A model generated the notes under the pieces. The model saw only the letters and a list, made by a program, of their open reading frames with translations, had not been told where the DNA came from and ran no database searches. Shown piece after piece: positions 1 to 6,985 of a stretch of 23,719 nt of DNA (its first letter is position 1; every line of letters starts with the position of its first letter). The DNA is from JAMOBE01 sp039908285 (GTDB lineage: Bacteria; Pseudomonadota; Alphaproteobacteria; Rhodospirillales; Rhodospirillaceae): NCBI GenBank assembly GCA_039908285.1, contig JAMOBE010000080.1:1-23719 (forward strand), given 5' to 3'. A program made the translations under genes and the position numbers.

Positions 1-119
1 GTGACGTGCCAGGGGCACGCCTTCGGCGTGACGTGCCAGGGGCACGCCTTCGGCGTGACGTGCCAGGGGCACGCCTTCGGCGTGACGTGCCAGGGGCACG
101 CCTTCGGCGTGACGTGCCA
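1..119. repeat. 27-bp tandem repeat, about 4.4 copies
   Basis: Four identical 27-bp units (1-27, 28-54, 55-81, 82-108) are followed by an 11-base partial copy, and the array probably continues beyond the left edge. Each unit contains the dyad CGTGCC-AGG-GGCACG, and across unit borders a second stem CACGCC-TTC-GGCGTG can form, so a transcript could fold in alternative ways. The unit is a multiple of three and stays open as a 9-residue peptide repeat on the plus strand, but there is no coding signal to support translation. It lies upstream of flbT. There are no unique spacers, so this is not a CRISPR array. Confidence 0.95.
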
Positions 120-323
120 AACGGGGATCGGGGCGGTAGCCCCGAAAGTCGTCTGGCGGGTCATAATTAGAACTGCTGGCGCTGAAAAGGCGGACTTTTC
201 AGTCGTGGGGGATGGGAGTATAGTGCCCGGAGGGATGGGGGCGGCTCCGGATCAGGATGCGGAACCGGGGAGGCTCGGCGCAATGCCGTGGGTGGTGCGG
301 CGCTCAGCAGGAAGACTGGGAAC

Positions 324-743
324 ATGCCGCTAAAGCTGACGTTGAAGCCCTTCGAGAAAGCCCTGGTCGGCACGGCCGTGATTGCCAACGGCGGGAGCAA
401 GACCGAGATCGTGGTAATGAACACCGTTCCCGTTCTCAGAGAACGAGACATCATCACGGAAGAGGAGGCGACGACGCCGGCGCGTCGAATATATTTCACC
501 ATCCTCAACATGTACGCGGACCCGAAAAACGAAGCGGCATATCACGAGATGTACTTCTCGCTCATCCGCGAGTTCATTGATGCGTCGCGAAATGCCAAGG
601 TCCTGGACATGGTGGCCGATATATCACAAAAAATTCTTTGCGGCACTCACTACCAGGCTCTGAAGGAATGCAGAAAACTCATTGATTACGAGGCTGAGGT
701 GCTGGGCCGAGCCGGGCTGGACCGCGCCGATGGGGCCACGTGA
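324..743 (+). CDS. flbT: Flagellar biosynthesis repressor FlbT
   Basis: This 139-residue protein matches FlbT across its length, with an MPLKLTLKPFEK start, the RIYFTILNMYADP core and a helical C-terminal half. In Caulobacter, FlbT is a post-transcriptional regulator that acts on the 5' untranslated region of flagellin mRNA and destabilises it until the hook is complete. FlbT is a small cytoplasmic protein with no membrane segment. I chose the ATG at 324 because the family begins at this MPLKL segment; a longer in-frame start at 288 adds a stretch unlike FlbT. The upstream AGGAAG at about 309-314 is a plausible ribosome site. flaF follows after a 360-bp spacer, the usual partner arrangement. 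Function is inferred from family resemblance, which is strong. Confidence 0.93.
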   Translation: MPLKLTLKPFEKALVGTAVIANGGSKTEIVVMNTVPVLRERDIITEEEATTPARRIYFTILNMYADPKNEAAYHEMYFSLIREFIDASRNAKVLDMVADISQKILCGTHYQALKECRKLIDYEAEVLGRAGLDRADGAT

Positions 744-1103
744 CACAGGCCTGGCACGGCGCGCGGGTGAGGACTTGATGCAAAACATCCACGGTCACTT
801 TGCTTGTCCTCTGGCCCGTCCACGGTTTTGCTCCAGGGGGTGCGCGCCATCGATACGCGCACCCTGGCGCCGGACGGACGGTTGGGTGTCCCGCGCGATC
901 TGGCGTGGATATTTTGCTTCAAGTCCTGATTCCCAATCTGGAAAATCTGGAACGCGTCGTCCGAACGGCGTATCGTGATGCGGTGAAAAGGGCGAAGCGG
1001 GTCACTTGGTTAGGCCGGTCTGGTCTGAAGCGGGTCGAGGCTCTCGATCGGCAGGGGTGCCCCCAATGAGAGAATGTCGTATGCGGGACGGAGGTTCTGA
1101 GCC
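744..1103 (+). other. Spacer between flbT and flaF
   Basis: I find no convincing gene here; the open frames present have no recognisable sequence. The spacer holds a strong hairpin (833-867, listed separately) and a 10-base direct repeat GAAGCGGGTC (994-1003 and 1027-1036). A ribosome site GGAGG sits at about 1089-1093, just before the flaF start. A CTGGCACGG at 751-759 resembles the -24 half of a sigma-54 promoter, but the -12 half is missing. Confidence 0.6.
833..867 (+). other. Strong hairpin in the flbT-flaF spacer
   Basis: The left arm at 833-846 pairs with the right arm CGCGCACCCTGG at 856-867 over 12 base pairs, with a two-base GG bulge on the left side and a 9-base loop (847-855). 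The stem is almost all G-C. No T-run follows, so it is not a standard terminator. It could shape the flaF leader or mark an mRNA processing site. FlbT is known to act on structured flagellin leaders, but a link here is only inference. Confidence 0.6.
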
Positions 1104-1565
1104 ATGTCGAGCGAACGTGTAGGCGCCTACCAAAACATCCAGCGGCAGAGCCTCAACCCGCGCGAGGTCGAGGCGATGGCCCTTACCAAGGCTGCGCTGC
1201 TTCTCGAGGAGGCCAAGAAAGATCCCGGGAATTATGAGATCTTCGCACAGGCGTTGCGGTTCAATCATTTGCTGTGGACCATCATCCAGGCCGATATCGT
1301 GGACGCGGAGAACACCCTTCCGCCCGAGATCAAGGCCAACGTCATGTCGCTGAGCCTGTTCGTCGACAAACAGACGGCCAAGGCGCTGACGGAGGGGACC
1401 CCGGAACTCCTCACCACGTTGATCAACATCAATCGGAACGTGGCCGAGGGCTTGCGCGTAACACCGTCGGCTCCGGCCGAAACGGCCGCCCCGGCCCCGG
1501 CCCCGGCCCTGGCGGCAGCGGCGCCCGATGGCGCGCCGAAGGTAAAGATGAACACCAGCGCCTGA
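1104..1565 (+). CDS. flaF: Flagellar biosynthesis regulator FlaF
   Basis: The 153-residue product matches FlaF: an AYQNIQ start region, a helical middle with ALRFNHLLWTIIQ and an LSLFVDKQTAKAL segment. FlaF acts opposite FlbT and is needed for flagellin synthesis and secretion in alphaproteobacteria. The protein is cytoplasmic. The family core ends near residue 120; beyond it is an alanine- and proline-rich tail (about residues 125-147, with repeated AP) that FlaF proteins of the usual length of roughly 115-125 residues lack. The ATG at 1104 has GGAGG about 10 bases upstream, which fixes the start. The gene ends just before a hairpin shared with the convergent DUF445 gene. Confidence 0.92.
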   Translation: MSSERVGAYQNIQRQSLNPREVEAMALTKAALLLEEAKKDPGNYEIFAQALRFNHLLWTIIQADIVDAENTLPPEIKANVMSLSLFVDKQTAKALTEGTPELLTTLININRNVAEGLRVTPSAPAETAAPAPAPALAAAAPDGAPKVKMNTSA

Positions 1566-1572
1566 TCGGACT

Positions 1573-1595
1573 CCCGGCCTGCGGGGCGGGCCGGG
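1573..1595. terminator. Bidirectional hairpin between flaF and the DUF445 gene
   Basis: CCCGGCC (1573-1579) pairs with GGCCGGG (1589-1595) around a 9-base loop. It lies between the convergent stops of flaF (1565) and the DUF445 gene (1604). There is no T-run on either side, so it would be a weak or Rho-assisted terminator, or a 3'-end protecting stem. Confidence 0.45.
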
Positions 1596-1603
1596 GACCG
1601 ACC

Positions 1604-2863
1604 TTAATTGGTCGCTATCGAGACGAGGTACAGGGCGCAGCCGACCAGGGCACCGACGACGGTGCCGTTGATCCGTATGTATTGCAGGTCGCGGCCCACC
1701 TCCAGTTCGATCCGCTCCGAGATGGTGCGACCGTCCCAACGACGCACCACGCCGGCGATGAAGCGGCCGATCTCGCCGCGCCAGGGCACGATCGCGGTCA
1801 GCACGAACTCCTGGATCCGTCCGTTCAACCGCTCCCGCATGGTCTGATCGGCGAGCAGTGCCTCGCCCATTCCGCGCAGCCCGCCGCTGATGCCCCGGCG
1901 CAGGCGCGAGTCGGGCGCCTGTGCATCAGCGACCAGGCCGTGGCGCAATTCGGTCCACACCGCGGCCAGGTACTCGCGGGTGGCCGGACTTTCCAGCAGG
2001 CGGGTCTTCACGGTCGCCAAGTGCTGGCGAAAGGTTTCCGACCGGCGCAGGTCATTGATCAGCGTGTCGATGGCGTGATCGAGCTGCCGGCGGGACTCGT
2101 GGCGCGGATCGGCCAGATTGCCCAGCACCTCCTGCACGGAGCCGATGATCGCCCGCGCGACGTGGCGATCCACCGCCGGTGGCAGCCACCAGACGCTGCG
2201 TTCCTCGACCATGGCGTAGATGCGCTCCTCGTGCTCGGCGAGAACCCCGGTGGCCAGGGCCACGGCCCGGTCGATCATCGCCTGACGGTATTCGCCCCCG
2301 GTCAGCGCCGCCACCGCCCGCCCGAGGAAGGGCGCCAGGTCCAGGGAGTGGACCTGCTGGTTGACGGCGCGGTGGAGGAAGTCGCGGATCTCCCGATCCT
2401 CCAGCGACCGCACCACGAAGGGCACCGCCGCCGTCACCCGTCTCGCCACCGAGTCGGCATTGCGCTCCCGCGCCAGCCAGGCACCGAAGCGGCTCGCGGC
2501 ATCCACCTCGTGCAGCTTGCGGGCGACTTCCATGGGATCGAGGAAGTGGCGCTCGACGAAGGAACCCAGGCCCTCGCCGATGCGGTCCTTGTTGCGCGGA
2601 ATCAACGCCGTGTGGGGAATGGGGATGCCGAAGGGGTGGCGAAACAGCGCCGTCACCGCGAACCAGTCGGCAAGACCACCCACCAGGGCAGCCTCCGCCC
2701 CGGCGCGCAGCAGCAGCGTCCAGAAACCGGGCTCGGGAACCAGACGGGTGGCGAGGAACACCAGCGCCATCACCACGAGAAGCCCCGTCGCCACCCGCCG
2801 AAAGCGGCGCAGGTCCCGCCACCGGACGTCCTCTCCCCCGGGTGCCGTGGCGGCGGCCGTCAT
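1604..2863 (-). CDS. DUF445 family membrane-associated protein (YjiN-like)
   Basis: A 419-residue protein of the DUF445 family. It has a hydrophobic N-terminal segment (about residues 25-42), the family hallmark with GGLADWFAVTALFRHPFG at about 62-79 followed by IPHTALIPRNKDRIG at 82-96, a long amphipathic helical middle, and a C-terminal hydrophobic segment (about 400-417). The family's biochemical role is unknown; E. coli YjiN is the usual reference. The topology suggests an inner-membrane protein with a large helical domain between two anchors. Its ATG overlaps the glycerate kinase stop by four bases (ATGA), so it is probably translationally coupled and is the last gene of the long minus-strand run. 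Confidence 0.88.
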   Translation of the reverse strand: MTAAATAPGGEDVRWRDLRRFRRVATGLLVVMALVFLATRLVPEPGFWTLLLRAGAEAALVGGLADWFAVTALFRHPFGIPIPHTALIPRNKDRIGEGLGSFVERHFLDPMEVARKLHEVDAASRFGAWLARERNADSVARRVTAAVPFVVRSLEDREIRDFLHRAVNQQVHSLDLAPFLGRAVAALTGGEYRQAMIDRAVALATGVLAEHEERIYAMVEERSVWWLPPAVDRHVARAIIGSVQEVLGNLADPRHESRRQLDHAIDTLINDLRRSETFRQHLATVKTRLLESPATREYLAAVWTELRHGLVADAQAPDSRLRRGISGGLRGMGEALLADQTMRERLNGRIQEFVLTAIVPWRGEIGRFIAGVVRRWDGRTISERIELEVGRDLQYIRINGTVVGALVGCALYLVSIATN

Positions 2864-4161
2864 GGCCCGGCGGCGGGTCCGTCCGGAAGGACGAGCACCG
2901 CCCGGAAGTCGTTGACGTTGGTGCGGGTGGGACCGGTCACCACCAGATCGCCGAGTGCCGCGAAAAAGCCATGCGAGTCATTCGCGGCCAGGTCGACCAC
3001 CGCGTCGCGGCCGGCTCGCATGGCGCGGGACAGGCTGTCGGGGCGCAGGATGGCGCCGGCATTGTCCTCGCTGCCGTCGATGCCGTCGGTGTCGGCGGCC
3101 AGGGCGTGAATGCCCGGGTGCCCGTTCAGCGCCACCGCCAGGGCGAGCAGGAACTCGGTGTTGCGACCACCCAGGCCGCTGCCGCGCACCGTCACCGTGG
3201 TCTCACCGCCGGAAATCAGCACGCACGGCGGCGCCGCCGGCTGGCCATGGCGGAAGGCCTGACGGGCGATGGCGGCATGGACCAGGGCCACCTGGCTGGC
3301 CTCTCCCTCCATGAAACCGCCGAGAACGACCGGCGTGACACCGGCGGCGCGGGCCACGGCGGCGGCGGCGTCCAGGGATCGCTGCGCCGTCGCCGCGACG
3401 AAGGCCTCGGCCTGGGCGAAACAGGGATCACCGGGCTTCGGCGTCTCGGCGGCGGGGGTCTCGAGGTGGGCACGGACCGAGGGCGGCACCTCGATGCCAT
3501 GACGCACCAGCACGGCCAGCGCGTCGGCGCGGGTGGTGGGATCGGCAACCGTCGGGCCGGAAGCGATCACCGAAGGATCGTCGCCCGGCACATCGGACAG
3601 CAGCAGGGCGACCACCCGGGCCGGTGCCGCCGCCGCCGCGAGGCGACCGCCCTTGATGGCCGACAGGTGCTTGCGGGCGCAGTTGATCTCGGCGATGGTG
3701 GCGCCCGAACGCAGCAGCGCCCGGTTGAGGTGCTGCTTGTCGGCAAGGCTGAGGCCCGGCGCCGGCAGCGTCAGCAGGGCCGATCCTCCGCCCGAAATCA
3801 GGCACAGCAGCAGATCCTCCGGCCCGAGGCCGCGGGCCAGGTCAAGGACGTCCCGGGCGGCCTTGCGTCCGGCGGCGTCGGGCACCGGATGCCCGGCCTC
3901 GACCACGGTGATGCGTGCGGTGGGGACGGCATGGCCATAGCGGGTGACCACCAGTCCCGAGAGCGGTCCCGGCCAATGCTCCTCCACCACCGCGGCCATG
4001 GCGGCGGCGGCCTTGCCGGCGCCCACCACCACGGTGCGGCCGCGGGGCGGCTCGGGCAGGTGGCCGGGGAGAAAGGAGCTGGGCATCGCCGCCGCCACCG
4101 CCGCGTCGAACATGGCCCGGAGCAGGAGATCGGGGGCCGGGATGGGTGCGGAGCCACTCAT
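2860..4161 (-). CDS. Glycerate 2-kinase, MOFRL/DUF4147 family
   Basis: The 433-residue protein carries the two domains of the MOFRL-type glycerate kinases. The N-terminal domain (about 10-240) has VVVGAGKAAAAMA, GHPVPDAAG and LISGGGSALL, and the C-terminal MOFRL domain (about 290-425) has LISGGETTVTV, GLGGRNTEF, DTDGIDGSEDNAG and NDSHGFF. These enzymes phosphorylate glycerate with ATP to 2-phosphoglycerate, in serine-cycle, tartrate or glyoxylate metabolism. Older annotations call relatives hydroxypyruvate reductase (TtuD), which the motifs do not support. The ATG at 4161 overlaps the queD stop by four bases; a longer in-frame extension upstream reads across queD and is not credible. No neighbouring glyoxylate gene explains its location. 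Confidence 0.93.
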   Translation of the reverse strand: MSGSAPIPAPDLLLRAMFDAAVAAAMPSSFLPGHLPEPPRGRTVVVGAGKAAAAMAAVVEEHWPGPLSGLVVTRYGHAVPTARITVVEAGHPVPDAAGRKAARDVLDLARGLGPEDLLLCLISGGGSALLTLPAPGLSLADKQHLNRALLRSGATIAEINCARKHLSAIKGGRLAAAAAPARVVALLLSDVPGDDPSVIASGPTVADPTTRADALAVLVRHGIEVPPSVRAHLETPAAETPKPGDPCFAQAEAFVAATAQRSLDAAAAVARAAGVTPVVLGGFMEGEASQVALVHAAIARQAFRHGQPAAPPCVLISGGETTVTVRGSGLGGRNTEFLLALAVALNGHPGIHALAADTDGIDGSEDNAGAILRPDSLSRAMRAGRDAVVDLAANDSHGFFAALGDLVVTGPTRTNVNDFRAVLVLPDGPAAGP

Positions 4162-4520
4162 CCGCCGTCCGCCTCGCAGATGGCGCCGGCGGTGCAGGTC
4201 TCGTGCACGACGATCCGGGACAGGGTGGGCAGGGCGGGCTTCAGCCGATCCCAGATCCAGCGGGCCAGGATCTCGCTGGTCGGGTTCTCGAGCCCCTCGA
4301 TTTCGTTGAGGTAATGGTGGTCGAGACGGGCCAGCAGGGGCTTGAACGCCGTCTTGATGTCGGCGAAGTCCATGACCCAGCCGGCATGGGGATCCACCGC
4401 GCCCCGGACGTGAATCGCCACGCGGAACGAGTGGCCGTGCAGGCGGGCGCACTTGTGGCCGACCGGGGTATTGGGAAGACGATGAGCCGCCTCGAAGGTG
4501 AATTCCTTGAAGATTTCCAT
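4158..4520 (-). CDS. queD: 6-carboxytetrahydropterin synthase QueD
   Basis: This 120-residue protein is very close to E. coli QueD in sequence. Zinc ligands are His13, His28 and His30 (in AAHRLP and LHGHS). The catalytic residues are Cys24 in HKCARLHGH, the His pair in LDHHYLN at 67-71, and Glu107 in HETCTAG. The NPTSEILARWIW segment is also typical. QueD converts 7,8-dihydroneopterin triphosphate to 6-carboxy-5,6,7,8-tetrahydropterin, the substrate of QueE, in the path to preQ0 and queuosine. The gene lies 15 bp downstream of queE and overlaps the glycerate kinase start by four bases, so all are probably co-transcribed. Confidence 0.96.
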   Translation of the reverse strand: MEIFKEFTFEAAHRLPNTPVGHKCARLHGHSFRVAIHVRGAVDPHAGWVMDFADIKTAFKPLLARLDHHYLNEIEGLENPTSEILARWIWDRLKPALPTLSRIVVHETCTAGAICEADGG

Positions 4521-4535
4521 GACCGATCCGCACCC

Positions 4536-5168
4536 TCAGGGCAGCCCCAGACTCTTGTGCACCTGGACGCCGAGCCGCCAGCGCGGATGCAGAAGACAGT
4601 ATGTGATGGCCTGCGACGTCGCGCGTTTCAAGTCTTCTCCGTCCATGGGCTGCAGGAAAAAGTGCTTGAAGTCCAGAGCCTCGTAGTCGGCGGGATCGAG
4701 TCCCTCCTGGGGAAACACCAGCTTGAGTTCGTCGCCGCTGTGGATCGAGAGGGATGTGCCGGCCTTCGGGCTGACGCAGACCCAGTCGAGTCCCGGCGGC
4801 GCGGCCAGGGTGCCGTTGGTCTCGACGGCCACGGCAAAGCCCAGTCCGTGGAGGGCGGCGATGAGTGGCGCGTCAAGCTGCAGCAGCGGCTCGCCCCCCG
4901 TGACGACGACGAAGCGGTGATGTGTCTCCGGTCCCCAGACCGCGGCGATGGCCGCCGCCAGGTCGACCGCCGTCACGAAACGGCCACCGCCCGGACCATC
5001 GGTGCCGACGAAATCGGTGTCACAGAAGCGACACGCCGCGTCCGCCCGGTCGCTCTCCCGGCCGCTCCACAGGTTGCAGCCGGCGAAGCGGCAGAACACG
5101 GCCACTCTTCCGACGTTCGCTCCCTCTCCCTGCACGGAGCGAAATATTTCCCGGACGGCATAGGTCAT
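4536..5168 (-). CDS. queE: 7-carboxy-7-deazaguanine synthase QueE
   Basis: A 210-residue radical SAM enzyme. The iron-sulfur cysteines are Cys31, Cys46 and Cys49 (spacing C-x14-C-x2-C), the spacing found in QueE rather than the classic Cx3Cx2C. Further motifs are an N-terminal EIFRSVQGEG, VVVTGGEPLLQ for S-adenosylmethionine binding and VETNGT. QueE rearranges 6-carboxytetrahydropterin to 7-carboxy-7-deazaguanine using S-adenosylmethionine and magnesium. It immediately precedes queD, which supplies its substrate. queC, the next step, is not in the window. The ATG at 5168 gives the expected N terminus. A 36-bp gap separates it from the FIST gene upstream. Confidence 0.96.
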   Translation of the reverse strand: MTYAVREIFRSVQGEGANVGRVAVFCRFAGCNLWSGRESDRADAACRFCDTDFVGTDGPGGGRFVTAVDLAAAIAAVWGPETHHRFVVVTGGEPLLQLDAPLIAALHGLGFAVAVETNGTLAAPPGLDWVCVSPKAGTSLSIHSGDELKLVFPQEGLDPADYEALDFKHFFLQPMDGEDLKRATSQAITYCLLHPRWRLGVQVHKSLGLP

Positions 5169-5204
5169 GGAATAATTGCCATTCGTCGGCAGTTCTCGAA
5201 ATTA

Positions 5205-6329
5205 TTACAGAAACAGCGTCAGCACACCGGTATAGCCGTGGAGTCGGCCATGGCTGATTTCCCCGTTGGCGTAGAAGCCGGTGATGGGGAGATCGCCCAG
5301 TTCCTCGCGGATCATCCCAAGCTCGCCGCCGCCGCTTCCGAACATGTTGGGGCCACGGCCGATGCAGGTGACATAGTGCCCGCCGCGGGCCGAGCCCCTG
5401 GCCCTGGCCTTCACATCCCGGACCATGCGTCGCAGGTCGGCCTGGGCGGTGTTGGGGTCGCGGCGCACGAACAGCAGGCGATCGTGGATTCTCACCTCGG
5501 CGCCGACCGACAGCCAGCCGCGGGTGGTGTCGATACCGATAAGATTGCGCACGATATAGTCGCCCCGGTCGGAGCCATCCACCGGAAAGCCGGCATGGAC
5601 ATAGCCGGCGACGCGGTGCAGCTGGCGGGCCAGCACCTCGCCCACGTCCTCCTTCAACACCTCGAGGGCCGGCCGGCCATCGAGGGCGACCACGGTGTTG
5701 TCCATGCCTTCGGTGATGGTGTGCACCGGGCCGATGGGCGTGCAGCCCTGGGTCAGGCCGACGACGACCGGCACGGTGCCATGCAGCAGCACGCCCGAAA
5801 GCCCGCCGCCGGTCGGGGTATCGGCCACCTGGGTATCCTCGAACTCGGTTCCGGTCAGTCCGCCCACCAGGAAACAGCCGGTATCCTCGGTCAGACGGCC
5901 GATGATCGCCGGCAGGCGGCCGTTGCGCGGGTCGCCGTGCACCACGCCCAGCACCGTTGGACCGGAGTCGATCCACTGCCGGGTGCCGGCGCCCATGTCC
6001 AGGGACTCATCGCGGAGGGTGGGGATGACCTGGAACGAGTCCGGCGGCAGGGCTCCCACCATCACCGACAGGCCCGCACCCTCGTGGTATTCGACGCCGC
6101 ACGCGCACACGCCGGGAGCGATCGCTCCCACCCAGTGCTGGACCCGGGTGGTCTGGCGCAGGAAGGCGAGAATGCTGGAGATATGGTCCCCGAGGGCCTC
6201 GGTGGCATAGACGAAACCCAGCGTGTCGCTGGGCTCGATGGTCCCAAGCCCCACCACGCAGGCCTTGACCGCCTGCGCCCACGAGTCACCGCTGGCATGG
6301 GCGGCCTTGAATGGCTTCGGCCTTGTCAT
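5205..6329 (-). CDS. FIST domain protein (FIST_N + FIST_C)
   Basis: The 374-residue protein has a FIST N domain (about 25-200, with HWVGAIAPGVCACG and FLVGGLTG) and a FIST C domain (about 225-365, ending in GFYANGEISHGRLHGYTG). FIST domains are proposed sensory modules that bind small ligands such as amino acids; here no signalling output domain is attached, so it stands alone in the cytoplasm. There is no signal peptide or membrane segment. Its ATG overlaps the stop of the SGNH hydrolase gene by four bases (ATGA), so the two are likely co-translated. The ligand cannot be told from sequence. Confidence 0.9.
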   Translation of the reverse strand: MTRPKPFKAAHASGDSWAQAVKACVVGLGTIEPSDTLGFVYATEALGDHISSILAFLRQTTRVQHWVGAIAPGVCACGVEYHEGAGLSVMVGALPPDSFQVIPTLRDESLDMGAGTRQWIDSGPTVLGVVHGDPRNGRLPAIIGRLTEDTGCFLVGGLTGTEFEDTQVADTPTGGGLSGVLLHGTVPVVVGLTQGCTPIGPVHTITEGMDNTVVALDGRPALEVLKEDVGEVLARQLHRVAGYVHAGFPVDGSDRGDYIVRNLIGIDTTRGWLSVGAEVRIHDRLLFVRRDPNTAQADLRRMVRDVKARARGSARGGHYVTCIGRGPNMFGSGGGELGMIREELGDLPITGFYANGEISHGRLHGYTGVLTLFL

Positions 6330-6892
6330 GGCGCCTCCACCATTACCACCCGGTCCAGGAGTCGCCGCACGTCGGGAAGGATGCGCTCGACGATCACGTC
6401 AACACCACGGGCATTGGGATGGATGCCGTCCCCCTGGTGCAGGGCCGGGTCGGTCGTCACGCCGTCGAGGAAGAAGGGGTAGAACACCACGTCGTGCTTC
6501 CGGGTCAAACGAACATAGGCGTCGTTGAAGGCCTCTTCGTATCGGTCGCCGAAATCAGGCGGAGCCAGCATCCCGGCCAGCAGAATCGGCACCCCCCGGG
6601 TCTCGAGCCTGTCAAGGATGGCGTCCAGATTGGCGAAGACCCGCTCCGGCGGAACCCCCATCAGGGCGTCATTGGCGCCAAGCTCGACCATGGCGGCGTC
6701 GAAGGGCTCACGCATCAGCCAGTCCAGGCGCTGGCGGCCTCCGGCGGTGGTCTCGCCGGGAACCCCGGCGTTGATGATCTCGACCGGACGCCCCTCCGCC
6801 CGCAACGCCCGCTCCAGCCGCACCGTGAAGCCGGCGGCATCGGGCACTCCCCAGCCGGCGGTCAGGCTGTCGCCGATGGCCAGAACGCGCAT
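6326..6892 (-). CDS. SGNH-family esterase/lysophospholipase (TesA/arylesterase-like)
   Basis: This 188-residue hydrolase has the SGNH blocks in order: GDSLTAGWG (block I, nucleophile Ser) near the N terminus, the Gly block in NAGVPGETT, GANDAL (block III, Asn) and DGIHPNARG (block V, catalytic Asp and His). Relatives such as E. coli TesA cleave acyl thioesters, lysophospholipids and aryl esters. Most TesA-type proteins are periplasmic with a signal peptide. Here the catalytic block begins within a few residues of the start and no signal peptide can fit, which suggests a cytoplasmic form. I chose the ATG at 6892 because GGAG lies 9 bases upstream; an ATG at 6901 directly abuts that GGAG. It is coupled to the FIST gene. 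Confidence 0.88.
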   Translation of the reverse strand: MRVLAIGDSLTAGWGVPDAAGFTVRLERALRAEGRPVEIINAGVPGETTAGGRQRLDWLMREPFDAAMVELGANDALMGVPPERVFANLDAILDRLETRGVPILLAGMLAPPDFGDRYEEAFNDAYVRLTRKHDVVFYPFFLDGVTTDPALHQGDGIHPNARGVDVIVERILPDVRRLLDRVVMVEAP

Positions 6893-6911
6893 GCCCGGCA
6901 TCTCCTGTTCC

Positions 6912-6958
6912 CCCCACCGACACACTGGATATACCGGGTTTAGTCGGTATGTCGGGGT
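6912..6958 (-). promoter_or_regulatory. Nested inverted repeats upstream of the SGNH-FIST-queED genes
   Basis: In the 93-bp gap before the SGNH gene, ATACC (6931-6935) and GGTAT (6946-6950) form an inner dyad, flanked by CCGACA (6917-6922) and TGTCGG (6950-6955). The gap is the longest one between argH's promoter side and the DUF445 gene apart from the lysA-lptM spacer, so a promoter or operator here would be sensible. I could not match it to a known binding site, and it could equally be a processing or terminator stem after the TIGR02302 gene. Confidence 0.3.
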
Positions 6959-6985
6959 GAGGCAAGCCCACCGTAAGGACGAGTC

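Noticed and set aside
1..119. CRISPR-like appearance of the 27-bp array
   Set aside because: The units are directly adjacent with no unique spacers between them, and no cas gene is nearby.
176..192. Possible sigma-54 promoter before flbT (GG-N10-GC spacing in CTGGCGCTGAAAAGGC)
   Set aside because: The spacing fits but the -12 half lacks TTGC and the -24 half is imperfect; one such match is expected by chance in GC-rich DNA.
751..766. CTGGCACGG resembling a sigma-54 -24 element before flaF
   Set aside because: No GC or TTGC at the required -12 position.
800..1069. Possible small gene between flbT and flaF
   Set aside because: Weak start, no ribosome site, no recognisable sequence, and it would include the hairpin at 833-867.
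1274..6482. Long plus-strand open frames at 1274-3109, 2842-4314 and 4146-6482
   Set aside because: All lie opposite the DUF445, glycerate kinase, queD, queE and FIST genes and show no family resemblance.
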